Shown here: positions 1 to 12,000 of the stretch, piece after piece
Numbering within the stretch: position 1 is the stretch's first letter
Layout of the letters: every line of letters starts with the position of its first letter
From: Calliphora vicina
Lineage: Eukaryota; Arthropoda; Insecta; Diptera; Calliphoridae
Assembly: GCF_958450345.1 (NCBI RefSeq)
Contig: NC_088780.1
Coordinates: 153,060,726-153,124,725, forward strand
Direction: 5' to 3'
DNA: 64,000 nucleotides
Position numbers and translations under genes: made by a program
The notes under the pieces: generated by a model
Seen by the model: only the letters and a program-made list of their open reading frames with translations
The model's database searches: none
Told to the model about the DNA's origin: nothing

Positions 1-745
1 ATACGAAGTGGATCAACAAGACGAATGTAAACGATATTAAAGGAAATTATACCAGACAGTTTTTTCCAATACAGTCATACAACTGCGGCTTTCTGCCTCT
101 CTCTGTACCTATCACTGGAGCCCAGTTAAATAAAAACTACATACACATGTGTATATAGAAGATCCTAGATGACTCTTCCGAAATAGTTCTAGTAAATTGA
201 CCCCAAGAGATTACAAAGACACTGTCTGATTGCTGGTCTAATTTAGTTAGTTAATACATGGGATTTCATATACAGGTTACTTGTCCTAGATCACTGGCTC
301 TTAATGGTCGATCTAAAGTACAAAGGACTAACAAGTACTGTTCGACGATATTTCTAGATGTTTAGATAGACGCCTTACTTGGCACACAGAAATCGAGCTG
401 ATCCACATTAAACTAAAAGCTTATAATTTACACTGGCTAATCCACCATCAATCGAAATTAAGTCTTAACTGTAAAGTAATCTTTCATAATGAAGTTTTAA
501 GACCAATTTGGACATACGTAATTCAATTATTGGCAACATCAAACAATACTAGTATAGATCCCATACATAGGGCATAATATAAAATTCTTAGAATCATGAC
601 GGGAGCTACATGGTACATAAGAAATGAGAACATCCGCAGATGTTCATGCATAAATTTAGAAAACTCACGAGCTTATTTGTCAAAATTACGTCATCATTCG
701 AACCCGCTCGCAAGGCTACTACTCATCTAATTTGCTAAATACAAT
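1..745 (+). pseudogene. Jockey-like non-LTR reverse transcriptase remnant
   Basis: Translation of about 345-745 gives a broken run resembling the C-terminal part of Jockey-clade reverse transcriptases: a 'D(R)RLTWHTH' stretch near 365-390, then 'LSLNCKVIFHNEVLRPIWTY' near 460-520, and 'NPLARLL' near 700-720. Positions 1-135 give a further weak match just upstream in the same domain. Stops and frameshifts interrupt it, so it is a dead copy. It is cut by the window edge. Similarity is judged by eye from family motifs, not by a search. Confidence 0.7.
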
Positions 746-1040
746 TCCCAACTGAGAGAAGAACATTTGATTTAGTTATAAGATTTTTTTTACTTATCAT
801 AAACGTAATAAAACCAATTTGATACCTTCATTTTACAATTTAACATTCCTATGGACTCAGAATGATTAGCATGTTTTCGTTCGCATTTGCCACATTGAAA
901 AGAAGAGGCCATAGAGAAATATACATAGAGTGGAAACTCTCCTGTCAAAGACCTAACTCAGTTGTCAAAAACCTGAGAATTTATAAGTAAAAAAGAAACT
1001 ATTTGAAAACAAAAACAACATGCGTGAAACTTTTTTGAGT

Positions 1041-1722
1041 AATTTTACACCACCATAGTGGGGAATCACTTTCTGAGTCGATTAGAATCACTTTCTGAGT
1101 CGATTAAACGATGTCCGTCCGTCCGTCTGGTCGGCTGGCTGGCTGTCCATGTAAACCTTGTGCGCAGAGTACACGTCGCAATTTTCAAGATATTTCGATC
1201 AAATTTGGTACATATTATTTTTTCGGCCTAAGGACCAAGCCTATTGAAACTGGCTCAAATCGGTCCATTATTTCACCTAGCCCCCATACAAATGTCCTTC
1301 CGAAATTGGACTTTATCGGTCATAAATGTTTAATTTATAAATGTATCTCCACAAATTGCCCTCCAAATAAGTTTTATATATACAAAATTCATCTCACCAA
1401 ATTTTGTTGCGATCGGTCCATAATTAGTCATAGCTCCCATATAGACCCTCTTCCGAAAATCACTTTAACGTGCATAAATCGCTTAAAAATTTTGGTATAC
1501 TCACAAAATTCAACATAGTAAACTTTCATATAGACACAAATCACACGACCTAATTTCATGGCGATTGGTATATAATTGGTCATTGCCCCCACATAAGGCC
1601 CACTTCCGAAAATCACTCAAAAATATAAATTATTGAAATTTTAAAAGAAAAATGTTTTTGCTCTTTTACTAAGTGTAGGGTATTATATGGTCGGGTTTGA
1701 CCGACCATACTTTCTTACTTGT
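1041..1722 (-). repeat. Dispersed repeat family R1, copy 1
   Basis: This stretch is the reverse complement of 51408-52475 apart from a solo LTR inserted there. The same family recurs, split, at 34650-35580, and its first bases close the window at 63951-64000. One end carries ACCCTACAC-type sequence next to a TATGGTCGGG/CCCGACCATA palindrome; the other end carries CACCACCATAGTGGGG. It includes a CCGTCCGTCCGTCTGG-type simple repeat near 1111-1130. The open frame at 1111-1518 is a by-product of the repeat. I cannot name the superfamily. Confidence 0.75.
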
Positions 1723-1749
1723 TTCTCTATGGAAGAGGCTCAATACATA

Positions 1750-2340
1750 TTCAATATCAAAAATTTTTTAGTAAGAGTTTTGCTAATGAAAATGTCCTGT
1801 ATAACATTTTTGTGTTTAACTGTGTTTTATACAAAAAATTGTGTGTATAATAATTGTGTATGAGTTTTAACAGTTTTACTGTAGATAAATTTCTTCGTAA
1901 CAGATATTATGGAAAATTTTCTCTATAAAAGTTTTTTATATAGAAAATTCTTTTCACAACATTTTTTTTGTATAATAATTCATTGTAAAACTTTATTTCT
2001 ATAGAAAATTTTGTATAGAAAATTGTCGGTATGAACTTTATTCTAAAGAAACATGTCTGTATGACAGTTTTTTCTATAGAAAATTGTCTTTATGATAGTT
2101 GTTCAATATCAAGTTGCCTGTATGACAGTTTTTTCTGTAAGAAATTGTATGCATAACAGTTATTACAGAAAATTTTCTCTAAAATGATTTTTTTTATACA
2201 AAATTCTTTTCAAAACTGTCTTTTCTAATGCAAAATCTCTGGCCGTTTTTTTTTCTATAGAACATTTTCTGCATCGCCATTTTTTTATAAACGATTTAAT
2301 GTATAACAGTTCTTAAGAAATTTTCTAAATTGTATTTAAT
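1750..2340. repeat. Degenerate tandem repeat, TATAGAAAATT motif
   Basis: About 600 bp of AT-rich sequence is built from loosely repeated units of roughly 30-60 bp containing TTTTCTATAGAAAATTGT and 'TGTATGACAGTT'. The units are too diverged to give an exact period by eye. No gene is visible. Confidence 0.55.
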
Positions 2341-2344
2341 AAAT

Positions 2345-2978
2345 CCTGTTGCCTTATATGCTTGCATCGTAATATAAACGAACATGTCTGTTCCATTTTG
2401 TGCTTGTTATGAAAAATATAAAGGGACTTTGGCTACAGAGGTTGTAACCACTGACATGCCTCAAAAACTAACACAAGTGGCAACACTTTTCTGCGGTTTC
2501 AACTTAAATAACATATAAATAACAAATATGTTTTTTTTTATTCCTATTGCTAAAATGCTTTTGGGGCTGTTACTATAATGGCATTTTGTAACTCCCTGCT
2601 ATAAATGTTGCGCTTTTTGTGGGATTTGGAAAATAAAAAATATTTGCAAAAAGGAACCTTCAAACTTGAAACATTTAGGAAGGAGTATTCTATGAATACA
2701 TTTGAAAAAATAGAGAAAAATAAGACTTAAAATATTTATTTAGTTTCCAAGAAACTGATCACAAAAAATAAAATATATAATTGCAGTTTCCTTTTTATTA
2801 AAATAAGTAATTGAAGTTTAAGCTTTTTCTAATCAAAGGGTGAGTGAGTATAAGTAATGAAATCGTTCTCGAAAATATACAGTATTTAAAATTTTTGTCA
2901 AATCCTTAAAGTTTGCAACTTTTTATGTTTTTGGGAAAAATTACTGTATTTGGCATTGTTTTTAATCCGAAAACTTAC
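2345..2978. other. No recognisable feature
   Basis: AT-rich, non-coding in appearance. The next antiporter exon after 2979 should begin with residues continuing the PKATVQ motif; I do not find it here, so it probably lies beyond the left edge of the window. Confidence 0.5.
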
Positions 2979-3080
2979 TTGTACAGTTGCCTTGGGAAAA
3001 CTGGAAATTGTAATATAGCCACGTTCTTTTCTCGTCAGATTTCCGCCATAGGTTGATAAATAAGCAAAAGCCAAACGAAA
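2979..3080 (-). CDS. Nha-family antiporter exon G
   Basis: 34 codons, phase 0 at both ends. The acceptor ends TATAG before 3080 and the donor GTAAGT follows 2979. It encodes a charged loop with 'NLTRKERGY' and the conserved 'FPKATVQ' motif, whose lysine corresponds to a functionally important lysine of CPA2 antiporters. The family usually has a tryptophan just before the proline; here it is phenylalanine. Confidence 0.9.
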
Positions 3081-6000
3081 CTATAAAATAAACACAACAA
3101 ATAATGATTTTATTTAATAATTGTTAGTACATCTTTATTATTAAAAGTAATTTAAAATAAGCATTTTTCAAATGTTTCTATTTCATACAAAATAGTTCCT
3201 GGACAAATTTAATTTTTCAACAACAGTTTTAAACAGAGTCTTTCTTTCTACTATATCCTAAATAAATATTTATTTTGTTATATTTTCTTTATTTCCTGTT
3301 TGTAAAATTCAAACAAAACACATATTTATGTACATAAAAAGCATTTGGGAACCTATACCATTTCAACCACAAACAAAACCACTGGTCAACTATTGTTTTA
3401 TAGAAAATGTAAAATATTTACAAAATGAAAATACTCACCACACTTCCTAGCACCACCAGCAATGCTCCATAACCCACAACTTTGCCATCCAAAACGGCGA
3501 AATTAATTTCCTTGCCAATGAGTGCAAAAGACACAGGTTTCAAAAATTTCCACAACAAATCAAGACGTTTGCCTACATTAGCCTGGAATAAAAGATTGAA
3601 AAAAATTGTTTTATATATTTAGTTCTTATAAATAGATCTTAGTGAATATTTTTCCTACATATTATTGTACTTTACACACATCATTGAAGATTACATGCAA
3701 AGCAATTAAACTAATTAATATATACATTTTTCATTTTCGGCTTTAACAACATAGGATTGAAATCTATTTAGAATGAAGTTTTTTATAAAAATTCCAAAAA
3801 TATGCAACATATTTGAATTTTAATTAGAAGCCTTAAAGTATGCAAAATGTATTTTGAATAATAACAAGAAAGTAGTCCTAAAATTTTAATATAACAAATT
3901 AGTTTATATTTTTTTACTACTGACCTTTGAAGTTAATTGATTTTTAAATTTGGTAACACTCCTTCCTGTATTTAACATTATATGTAAATATTTTTCCAAA
4001 AGTTTCATTAAGTTTGCCATAGATTGGTTAAAAACATATGCATACGTAAGCTAATATAGGCAACAGAAATTTAAAAATCATTGCCTACTTTAAGGCTTGC
4101 ATAAAAAATCGATCATTCAATTAGGTAAATGGAAAAACTTAACTTTATAGGAAGAAGCCTTTATTCAAATTCAATCGTCATAAAGCTCTTATTGCCATCA
4201 TTCGTAAAATGTAATACCTTTTCTTCTCTCTTATTTTACTTTTAAGCTCAAGCTATTATTGCTTAAATTTCGTATAAAGAAAGCATCTTAGGTTTAGAAT
4301 TGTTGTAAAAGCCAATTGCTTCCTTTTCAAAGAATTTTATATAGATAGAAATCAAGTAGATTTCATAAAGCCAGAACAGGTATTGGGATAAAACTCTTTA
4401 CAAAGTACAAGCTAAACTTTTCTATCTAATCTATCAGTCTAAATTTAAATCACATTATGTGGGCTTCTAGAGAATATTATTCAATGAAAATCACTTTTTT
4501 TTTGGAAATTTTGGAATAATTTTTGGTAGTTTAATGCTGAATGTTTTTGTGATATTTTTCAAAACTATCAAAATCGGAAAATATATGTTTTAAAAACTAC
4601 CAAACTGCTTAACCAAATTTGGCTCGATCTACAGTTTCGCATTCGATTTCCATAATAGATTTGAAACTAATATTTTATATTTGTTATAGTTATTATAAAC
4701 AGCAGCTATTGAATGTAATAATTAACAAATCTCTAAGACCTTAATTGTTGTTTAGTAAATTTCTTCAAACTTAAATCATAATGAATAATGTACATACAAC
4801 TTTATGAAAAATAGCGAATTCACTTAATTGTGAATAAATTAGAAAATGATTCATCGATTTTTATGATATATATCTCATTTTGTTTCTATTACATGTGGCT
4901 TTGCAATAAAGCAATAAATCTAAACAGTTTCTGCCGTTTTCGATTTTTTAAGATTTTTTTAAACAAAAAATTTGCTATTTTCACGTAAAAAATATATTTT
5001 TAGCTTAAATTTGTTATTATAACTCCGAAACTACTGAGTCGATTGAAATGCAATTTATATGTAAAAATTTGTACATAGCATGGGGAAAAGTTTTTAAAAT
5101 TCAATCATTCAAAAGAAGAACATTAACTACTTAATTTCATGTATATCAAACAAAAAACTAAAATTTTGTGAAAATGAGCGAATTCACTTAATTGTGAACA
5201 AATTCGAAAAGAATCAATAGATTATTATTATCTATATCTCATTGTGTTGCTATTATATGTGGCTTTGCGATAAAGTAATAAATCTCAACAATTTCGGCCG
5301 TTTTCAATTTTTCATGATTTTTTTAAAACAAAAAAATTTGCTATTTTCACATAAAAAAATATATTTTTTGCTTAAATTTGTTATTATAACTTTGAAACTA
5401 CTGAACCGATTAAAACGCAATATATAAACGGATTAAAGTATATGTAAATTTAAATTTTTCTATGTTTACTTTTAGAATATCGGACGAACCGATTTTGAGT
5501 AATCATCATGGAGAAACGTCTAAAAAAAATCACAATTTTACTTAAAAATTTAAAAAAAAAACTTCTCCACTGAATTTAAAATTTGGACCATATTTGTACT
5601 ACTAGAATCACAATACATCAAAATTGTGTAGGAATTTCCTAAAATCTATTCGTAGTGTATGTATTTGGAGGGAGACGATCCTACAGTTAAAATTGCATAG
5701 GTTTGGGCTGTGCGTTAAACAATATACCGATAAATAAGTCACCTATTGACCCTTTTACAAATATTTGTTGTTTTTATTTCTTCTTATCTTCGAACAGTTC
5801 AATAATGTACCCAACATTTCAGAGTATGTATATTATTTGTAGTTGTTGATATTTCAGTTGTTTGTTTTCTTCTAAGAAGTACAGCAGCAACAACAACAAT
5901 AATCATCAGGTATTGTTTCAAGTGCAGTTTTTAATTTGCTTCTTGTTTTCCAATACAACTTTCAATGCATTCGAGTGTGTGTTGTTTTCATTTTTTCTCC

Positions 6001-9000
6001 AATTCTCTTTTTTTTTTGTAATTGCACTCACTTCTATGCTTTTTATTAAACTTTTTTGCAACACATACTTGTTTTGTTTTGTACTGTTTTTATTTGTTTT
6101 CGTTGTTCATTCTTGTTTTCTCTTTCCTTGATTTGAGTGTGTGCGTTCGTGCGTGTGTGTATGTGTTTATGTTTTCCTTGCGCCTAAATTCATACACATA
6201 TAAACAAACATCCAGGAATAAAACATGTGCAGAGTATGAAACATTCTTTGTAGATGTTGTTTTATTGAAGTTCTAGTTGCTGTTTTTGTAAATAAAAAGC
6301 TAATAATGAAATTTTTGTGCCCCGCACTGCATACCATAGCGAGGGTAAACTGCATTTTTTTAAAGCTGTACCAGGCCCTTGAACCAAAAGTTAATCCTTT
6401 GCATTACTAAAAATGTTATAAAACTGTCGAACAGAATATGATTAAAATTTGATTTCTGGAAAATAAGGCCGAAAAATACATGTTAAATCTATATAGTTTT
6501 AATTTTTACCATTTTGTTTTATGTTATGAAAAACTGATCAATCCCTCCACTTTTCTGTCACTTTTCTTACACCTACATATGAATATTGAAAATGCAGAAG
6601 GCCCTCAACAAGAAGTCATGTTCATACTAAGTTTTAAATTTCAATTTTTTTCCATTCTTAAGAAAAAACAATAATTTTATAATATTTTCCATGTTCGTAG
6701 AAATTGTTTTTATTTCTTAAAATTCTCTTTGTGATCATTCTTAAATTTTTATGTTTTCCTTCTTCACTTGCTCTCACTGAACTCTTCTTGATTATAGATT
6801 TCTCAATGTTATTTTTGTTGCAGTACTTTGTCACAAACATCCCACCAGAGACCTGCGCCGAACGGCTAATAGCCGGCTAAGCCGAGCCGCCGATCATTTT
6901 TGATAGCCGCCGCCGCCGATTTGTTTTCAGCTAAAATTGGCTAACTACAAGCCGCCGATTTGTTTTAATTTTGTACATATAGTTTTTAAATTTTAGAATT
7001 TTACTAGTTTACTTTTAATATTTACTAAACATATTTTTGGAATATAAGTTAAATTTTAAAATTAAACACATCATATAGGTTTGGTTTTCCGCTCTCTTTT
7101 TGTCATAATTTGTTAGTTTTCATTATACGGCATAGGGTTATATAAGTCGATTGTTCGATTGTTCGAACAATCAACTTTTTGCAGAAAAGGTCTAAATCGA
7201 CTTTTTGGTCAGAAAAAGTTGAATAATCCATTAGTTATCTCAAAAGTCGAAGAGTAAAAAAAGTCAAATACCTAGCCCAAAAAAAATCTTCATTTCAGAT
7301 TGTTAAGAAAAATATTTAATTGCAACTAAAACTAAATATGCACACAAAAACAAAAAGAAATAGTCTACAATTTGGTACATTTGCATTTTTTCTAGTGTAT
7401 GCAAAAATAAATTAATAATAAATAAATGTTTATAAAATATTCGTATGTTTACAAAATTCTTCCAAAATTTGTCAATAAAAACTAAAAGTTTTTAGACATC
7501 GTATATATGTACTTGGATTCCAGAAACCAAGGCGTATCTAATAAGGTGACGTCGAAAAGCCAGCTGACTATTTTTTGCTCGATTTGTTTTTTCACTTCTA
7601 GCTGTCAAAGTTTGTTTACATTTCTTTATTAATTTAAATTAACGTTTTTGTTTCTTATAATAAAAAATATAAAATAGTAGAAAAGTGAATAATTGATAAT
7701 ATAAAAGTGAATGGAGTACTTATTGAAAGTAAATTTCACGTATTTATTTATTTTCACCCCTGTTTTTGATTCTGGCAGTCTGCTGTTGTTTAGCTGTTTG
7801 ACAGCTAGCACATAATTTTACAAAAACAAAGTATATGTTGTTTTTGGTAAAGTTGTATTTGTTGTAGAATTGGGTATACCTGTAAATAAATTTGCCTTGC
7901 CAGAAACTTTTATAAAAGTGTTTGATAATAAACATTGTTAATTTGTTTAATATTTTATAAATTAAAATCGAACTATTAATACATTATCGCCATGATACAT
8001 TTAATTTTTATTGCAAAACATTACAAAAGGCTCATCAATAAATGTATTTTTAACAAGATACGGTAAAAAGTTGATTTAAATAAAAAAAAGTCGGAAGTTT
8101 GAAGAGTCTACTTTTCATAATTTACCAAAAGTCGAAAGTTCGAAAAGTCGACTTTAAAAATCGAAAAAAGTGACTTTTTGTTTCAACTGTAGAACCCTAA
8201 TATGGTAGCACTTGTAAGTATTACAAATTTTTAAGGCCGGCAACGTTAATTCAAAAGAGTCGTTAATTAAAAAGTGTCGTTTAAAATTCGGAAAAATGCA
8301 AGAAAATCGAAAAATTACTTCTTTTTTTAAAACAACAAGCCAAATTGAAGAAAGTGAATCTGATTCCAGCTCCGATGTAGCTCTAAATATTAATGAAGTG
8401 GAATCAGATATTCTAAAATATCAAAGAATTCTAAATTCAAAAGAGGAGCTCAAAAATAAGACTAAAATTGTTCTTATTAAGAAGACCGCAGGAGGCTCAC
8501 CTGTTTGGAACTACTTCGGTCGAATGGTAATCCAAAAAAAAGTGGTTCTAAACAAATATTATATTTGTAAAATGTGTTTTGAAGAAACACCAGTTCATAT
8601 AAAGGGGTAAGTTTCTTAATTAATTGTAGGTGTTTCGTCTAACGTTTGTAATTTTTGATATTAAAAAATTTAGTTTTGGAGTTTCCACCTCAACATCAAA
8701 TCTAAGCCTTCATTTGCGAAACGCCCACAACTTGAACCTCACATCAAAAATAGCAGAATCATCAAGTAAAAAGACCAAAGCTATTCTTTCTGGCAAAAAT
8801 AATTTAATTGAAAGACCGGACACCCACAAATTCGCCAATGCTAGGCTTCTGGTTCAAATGTGTTGCAAAGACCTACGGCCGTTTAACATGGTGGAACAGC
8901 CGGGTTTTATAAATTATATGAAAGCCATAAAACCTAATATTAAAATGCCATGCGCCACAACATTAAGCCGATCAGCGTTGGAAGATGTTTATTCAACATA

Positions 9001-12000
9001 TGAAAAAGCAATAAAAGATTATATAAAGGAAAATAGCCCAAAAACCATATCCCTTGTGCTTGACATGTGGACGGATTCGTATAAGAGACGCAGCTACATA
9101 AATATTAAAATAATTTTTTGCCACCAATTTAAACCCATCTACATTTCCCTCAAAACAGAAATATTTCCACACCCACACAATCAAATAACAATAGCCGAAA
9201 ATATAAACAAAACATTAAAGGATTTCCTATTAGACAACAAAGAGATAGTTGTGGTGAGTGATGGCGCAAGTAACATTGTCGCTGCAATGAAAATTAACGG
9301 AATGAAAAGGCTTGGCTGTTCCATCCGCAGTTTACACAGGTTAATTGTGCACGACATTTTACAGAACCAAAAGTTCAATGTCTTTCGTGATGTTGTAAAA
9401 AAACTAAAAATAATTTTTAAATGTTTGAATTACAACACCGAAAATATATCCAAAATTCAAAAAGCTTTCGAGGAGGACGACATTTTTAATACCTTAAACG
9501 AGGCTACGAACATTTACAATGTTATAGAGACCGATGAGCAGTTCCAATTTTTAACTGACGATATCGATTGCAACATTGTAACAAAATCGTTGGGAACGCT
9601 CAAAAACTCAAATGACACACGGTGGAATACTTTGTGTTATATGTTTCGCAGTTTTGCTAAAAATGAAAAGGTTGTCAATATAGCATTGGTTGAAATAGGC
9701 AAAACAGAATTAGCCCTAAACCACATGGAGAAGTTAATGGTGGCCGAATTTTTAAAATTCTTGGAAATTTTTGAAAAAGCGACGAAACATCTCCAAGGAC
9801 GAAAATATCCGACTATAACATGCAACATTGTGTTTTTTGAAAACATTGTTGACGATCTTCATGAAAATAGTACAACCGCTAGTTTTGAAGAAAGTATAAA
9901 CCTATATAACTTTACCATATTAAATTTCCCAAAAAGGTTTAAAATATTTAAAATCCATGTTGTTGCTGCACTCTTGGACCCTGTACAAAAGAACTGGGAT
10001 AGAATAGATAAGTGGCTGAAAAAGATTCCAGCCAAACAATATATGGACATGTACGAAGAATTGAAGTATGATGATATTGACGGCGGAATTTCTCGTAATC
10101 AATTAATTCTTAATGAAGTTAAGAAAATTGAAAACAGTGGCAACGAGGAAATACCAACGTCATCTTGTATGATAAAAAGGCGGGTAATATAAGAATAAAT
10201 CCTTACTTGTAAACAAATTTAAATATAAGATTTTTTAGAAAGAAGATACAAATTCATCCCACTCTACCATAGCGTCGTTTGTACAAGCCACATCAAATAC
10301 CAAACAGGAAGACAATATACAAAAGGAAGTTGGAAAATACTTTGCAGTATCAAACGATGATACTGAAACATATAACTGGTGGCAAAAAAATGAAAATGTA
10401 ATTGTTATGAACTTTTCAATTGTGGTGTAAATTCATAAATTTTCTTTTTGTAGGAATACCCCAATGTCGCAAAGCTTGCAGCTTCAATATTAACATTACC
10501 ATCCACAAGCGCATCCTCCGAAGAGGCTTTTTCAAGTGCTGGTTCGTTAATAACAGCAAAGCGTTCCAATTTAAATGGGGTCACTGTGAAACGAGTTCTA
10601 TTTATTCATGATAACTATGATCTGGTTAATGAATTAATGAAATAATTGAAATAAATTTATTTACCAAAACATTTTAATTTTTTTGCTTTCATAAAATATT
10701 TTATTATATATGTAAGTATAATTAGCCAATTTTTTGTATGAGCCGAACAAAAAAAGGCTAGCCGATTAATTTTCGGCTTTGAGCCGACTTTCAGCCGCCG
10801 CCACGTAATTTGTCATTAGCCGCCGCCGCCGATCAAAATGGTCGGCGCAGGTCTCTGCATCCCACTGGGTCAGTTAAGCAAAAAAAAAAATACAACAGAA
10901 AATTTAAAAAAAAAAAAAAATAAAATGGAAAAGCAAAGTAAAAATAAGTAGAAAAGAAAAGCCAAATGAAAAAGATATAGAAAGAAAAAAATAAAACGAG
11001 ATGAAATCAAATGTCATAAGCTGTCTTTGCAATTAAATGTGTCAACAAGATTGACTTTCTGATAAGATTTCTGGTAGTTGACTTGACTTTAAAGTGTGAA
11101 ATGCTCTTAATATATTTTTTTTCATTCTACTTGCTTTACTTGCAAAAACAACCAACACTATTACACAAATTCATGTCCTATATTGAAAATATTGTACAAA
11201 AATAAAAGAGAAAATACTTAAACAACAAAAATAGAGACTTTGCATTCAAGTGCATGCATTTTGTGTTTGTATGTAAAAGTGTATCTGTTTGTGTGGATGA
11301 GTGTTAAGTACAAAACTTTGTATTTGTTGTTGTTTGTGTGCTAACTGATGATAAAACCACTTTATATGCACTTAAAATTGTGATAAAGTGTTAATAAAGT
11401 CATCCAAGAACAAACAAAAAAATAACAAAATGTTCTTAAATTCCAACAACTCTTTGGTAGTAGTTAGTGTTTTTGTTGCTGTGTGAGTAGTTGATGAATT
11501 TATGAGAAAATAATTTAAAATTATATTAAAAAATTTCTCAACACTTGTCATTTGTGTGCATCTGGAAACTTTTTAATAATCAACTAAAGAAAGTGTCATG
11601 TGTGTTATCACATCAAATATAAATTTTAATGAAAATTATTTTAGATGCAAACGAGATAATTTTTATGACGGTAAAATGAAATGAATCTCTGATTAATAAA
11701 TAAATGTTATTGATTTTAATATTCTTAAATGAAATATCTCGGCAAGATTTACCGACTTGACTAGACTATGACTAGACTATGACTAGACTATGACTAGACT
11801 ATGACTAGACTATGACTAGACTATGACTAGACTATGACTAGACTATGACTAGACTATGACTAGACTATGACTAGACTATGACTAGACTATGACTAGACTA
11901 TGACTAGACTATGACTAGACTATGACTAGACTATGACTAGACTATGACTAGACTATGACTAGACTATGACTAGACTATGACTAGACTATGACTAGACTAT

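Larger units (their letters stand above)
6846..10857 (+). mobile_element. Complete hAT-superfamily transposon
   Basis: The element is bounded by 16-bp inverted repeats starting CAGAGACCTGCGCCGA and flanked by a perfect 8-bp target duplication CATCCCAC (6838-6845 and 10858-10865), the hAT signature. Just inside both ends are clusters of GCCGCC and AGCCG(A/G)C motifs, strikingly GC-rich against the AT-rich surroundings and probably where the transposase binds. It contains an uninterrupted four-exon transposase and a nested inverted-repeat element at 7133-8199. It sits in antiporter intron E-F, antisense to the host gene. Confidence 0.95.

Noticed and set aside
5862..6276. Small phenylalanine-rich membrane proteins
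   Set aside because: T-rich low-complexity frames in an intron; no family marks or splice context.
9637..10102. Minus-strand open frames within the transposase
   Set aside because: They are shadows of the hAT transposase exon 2.
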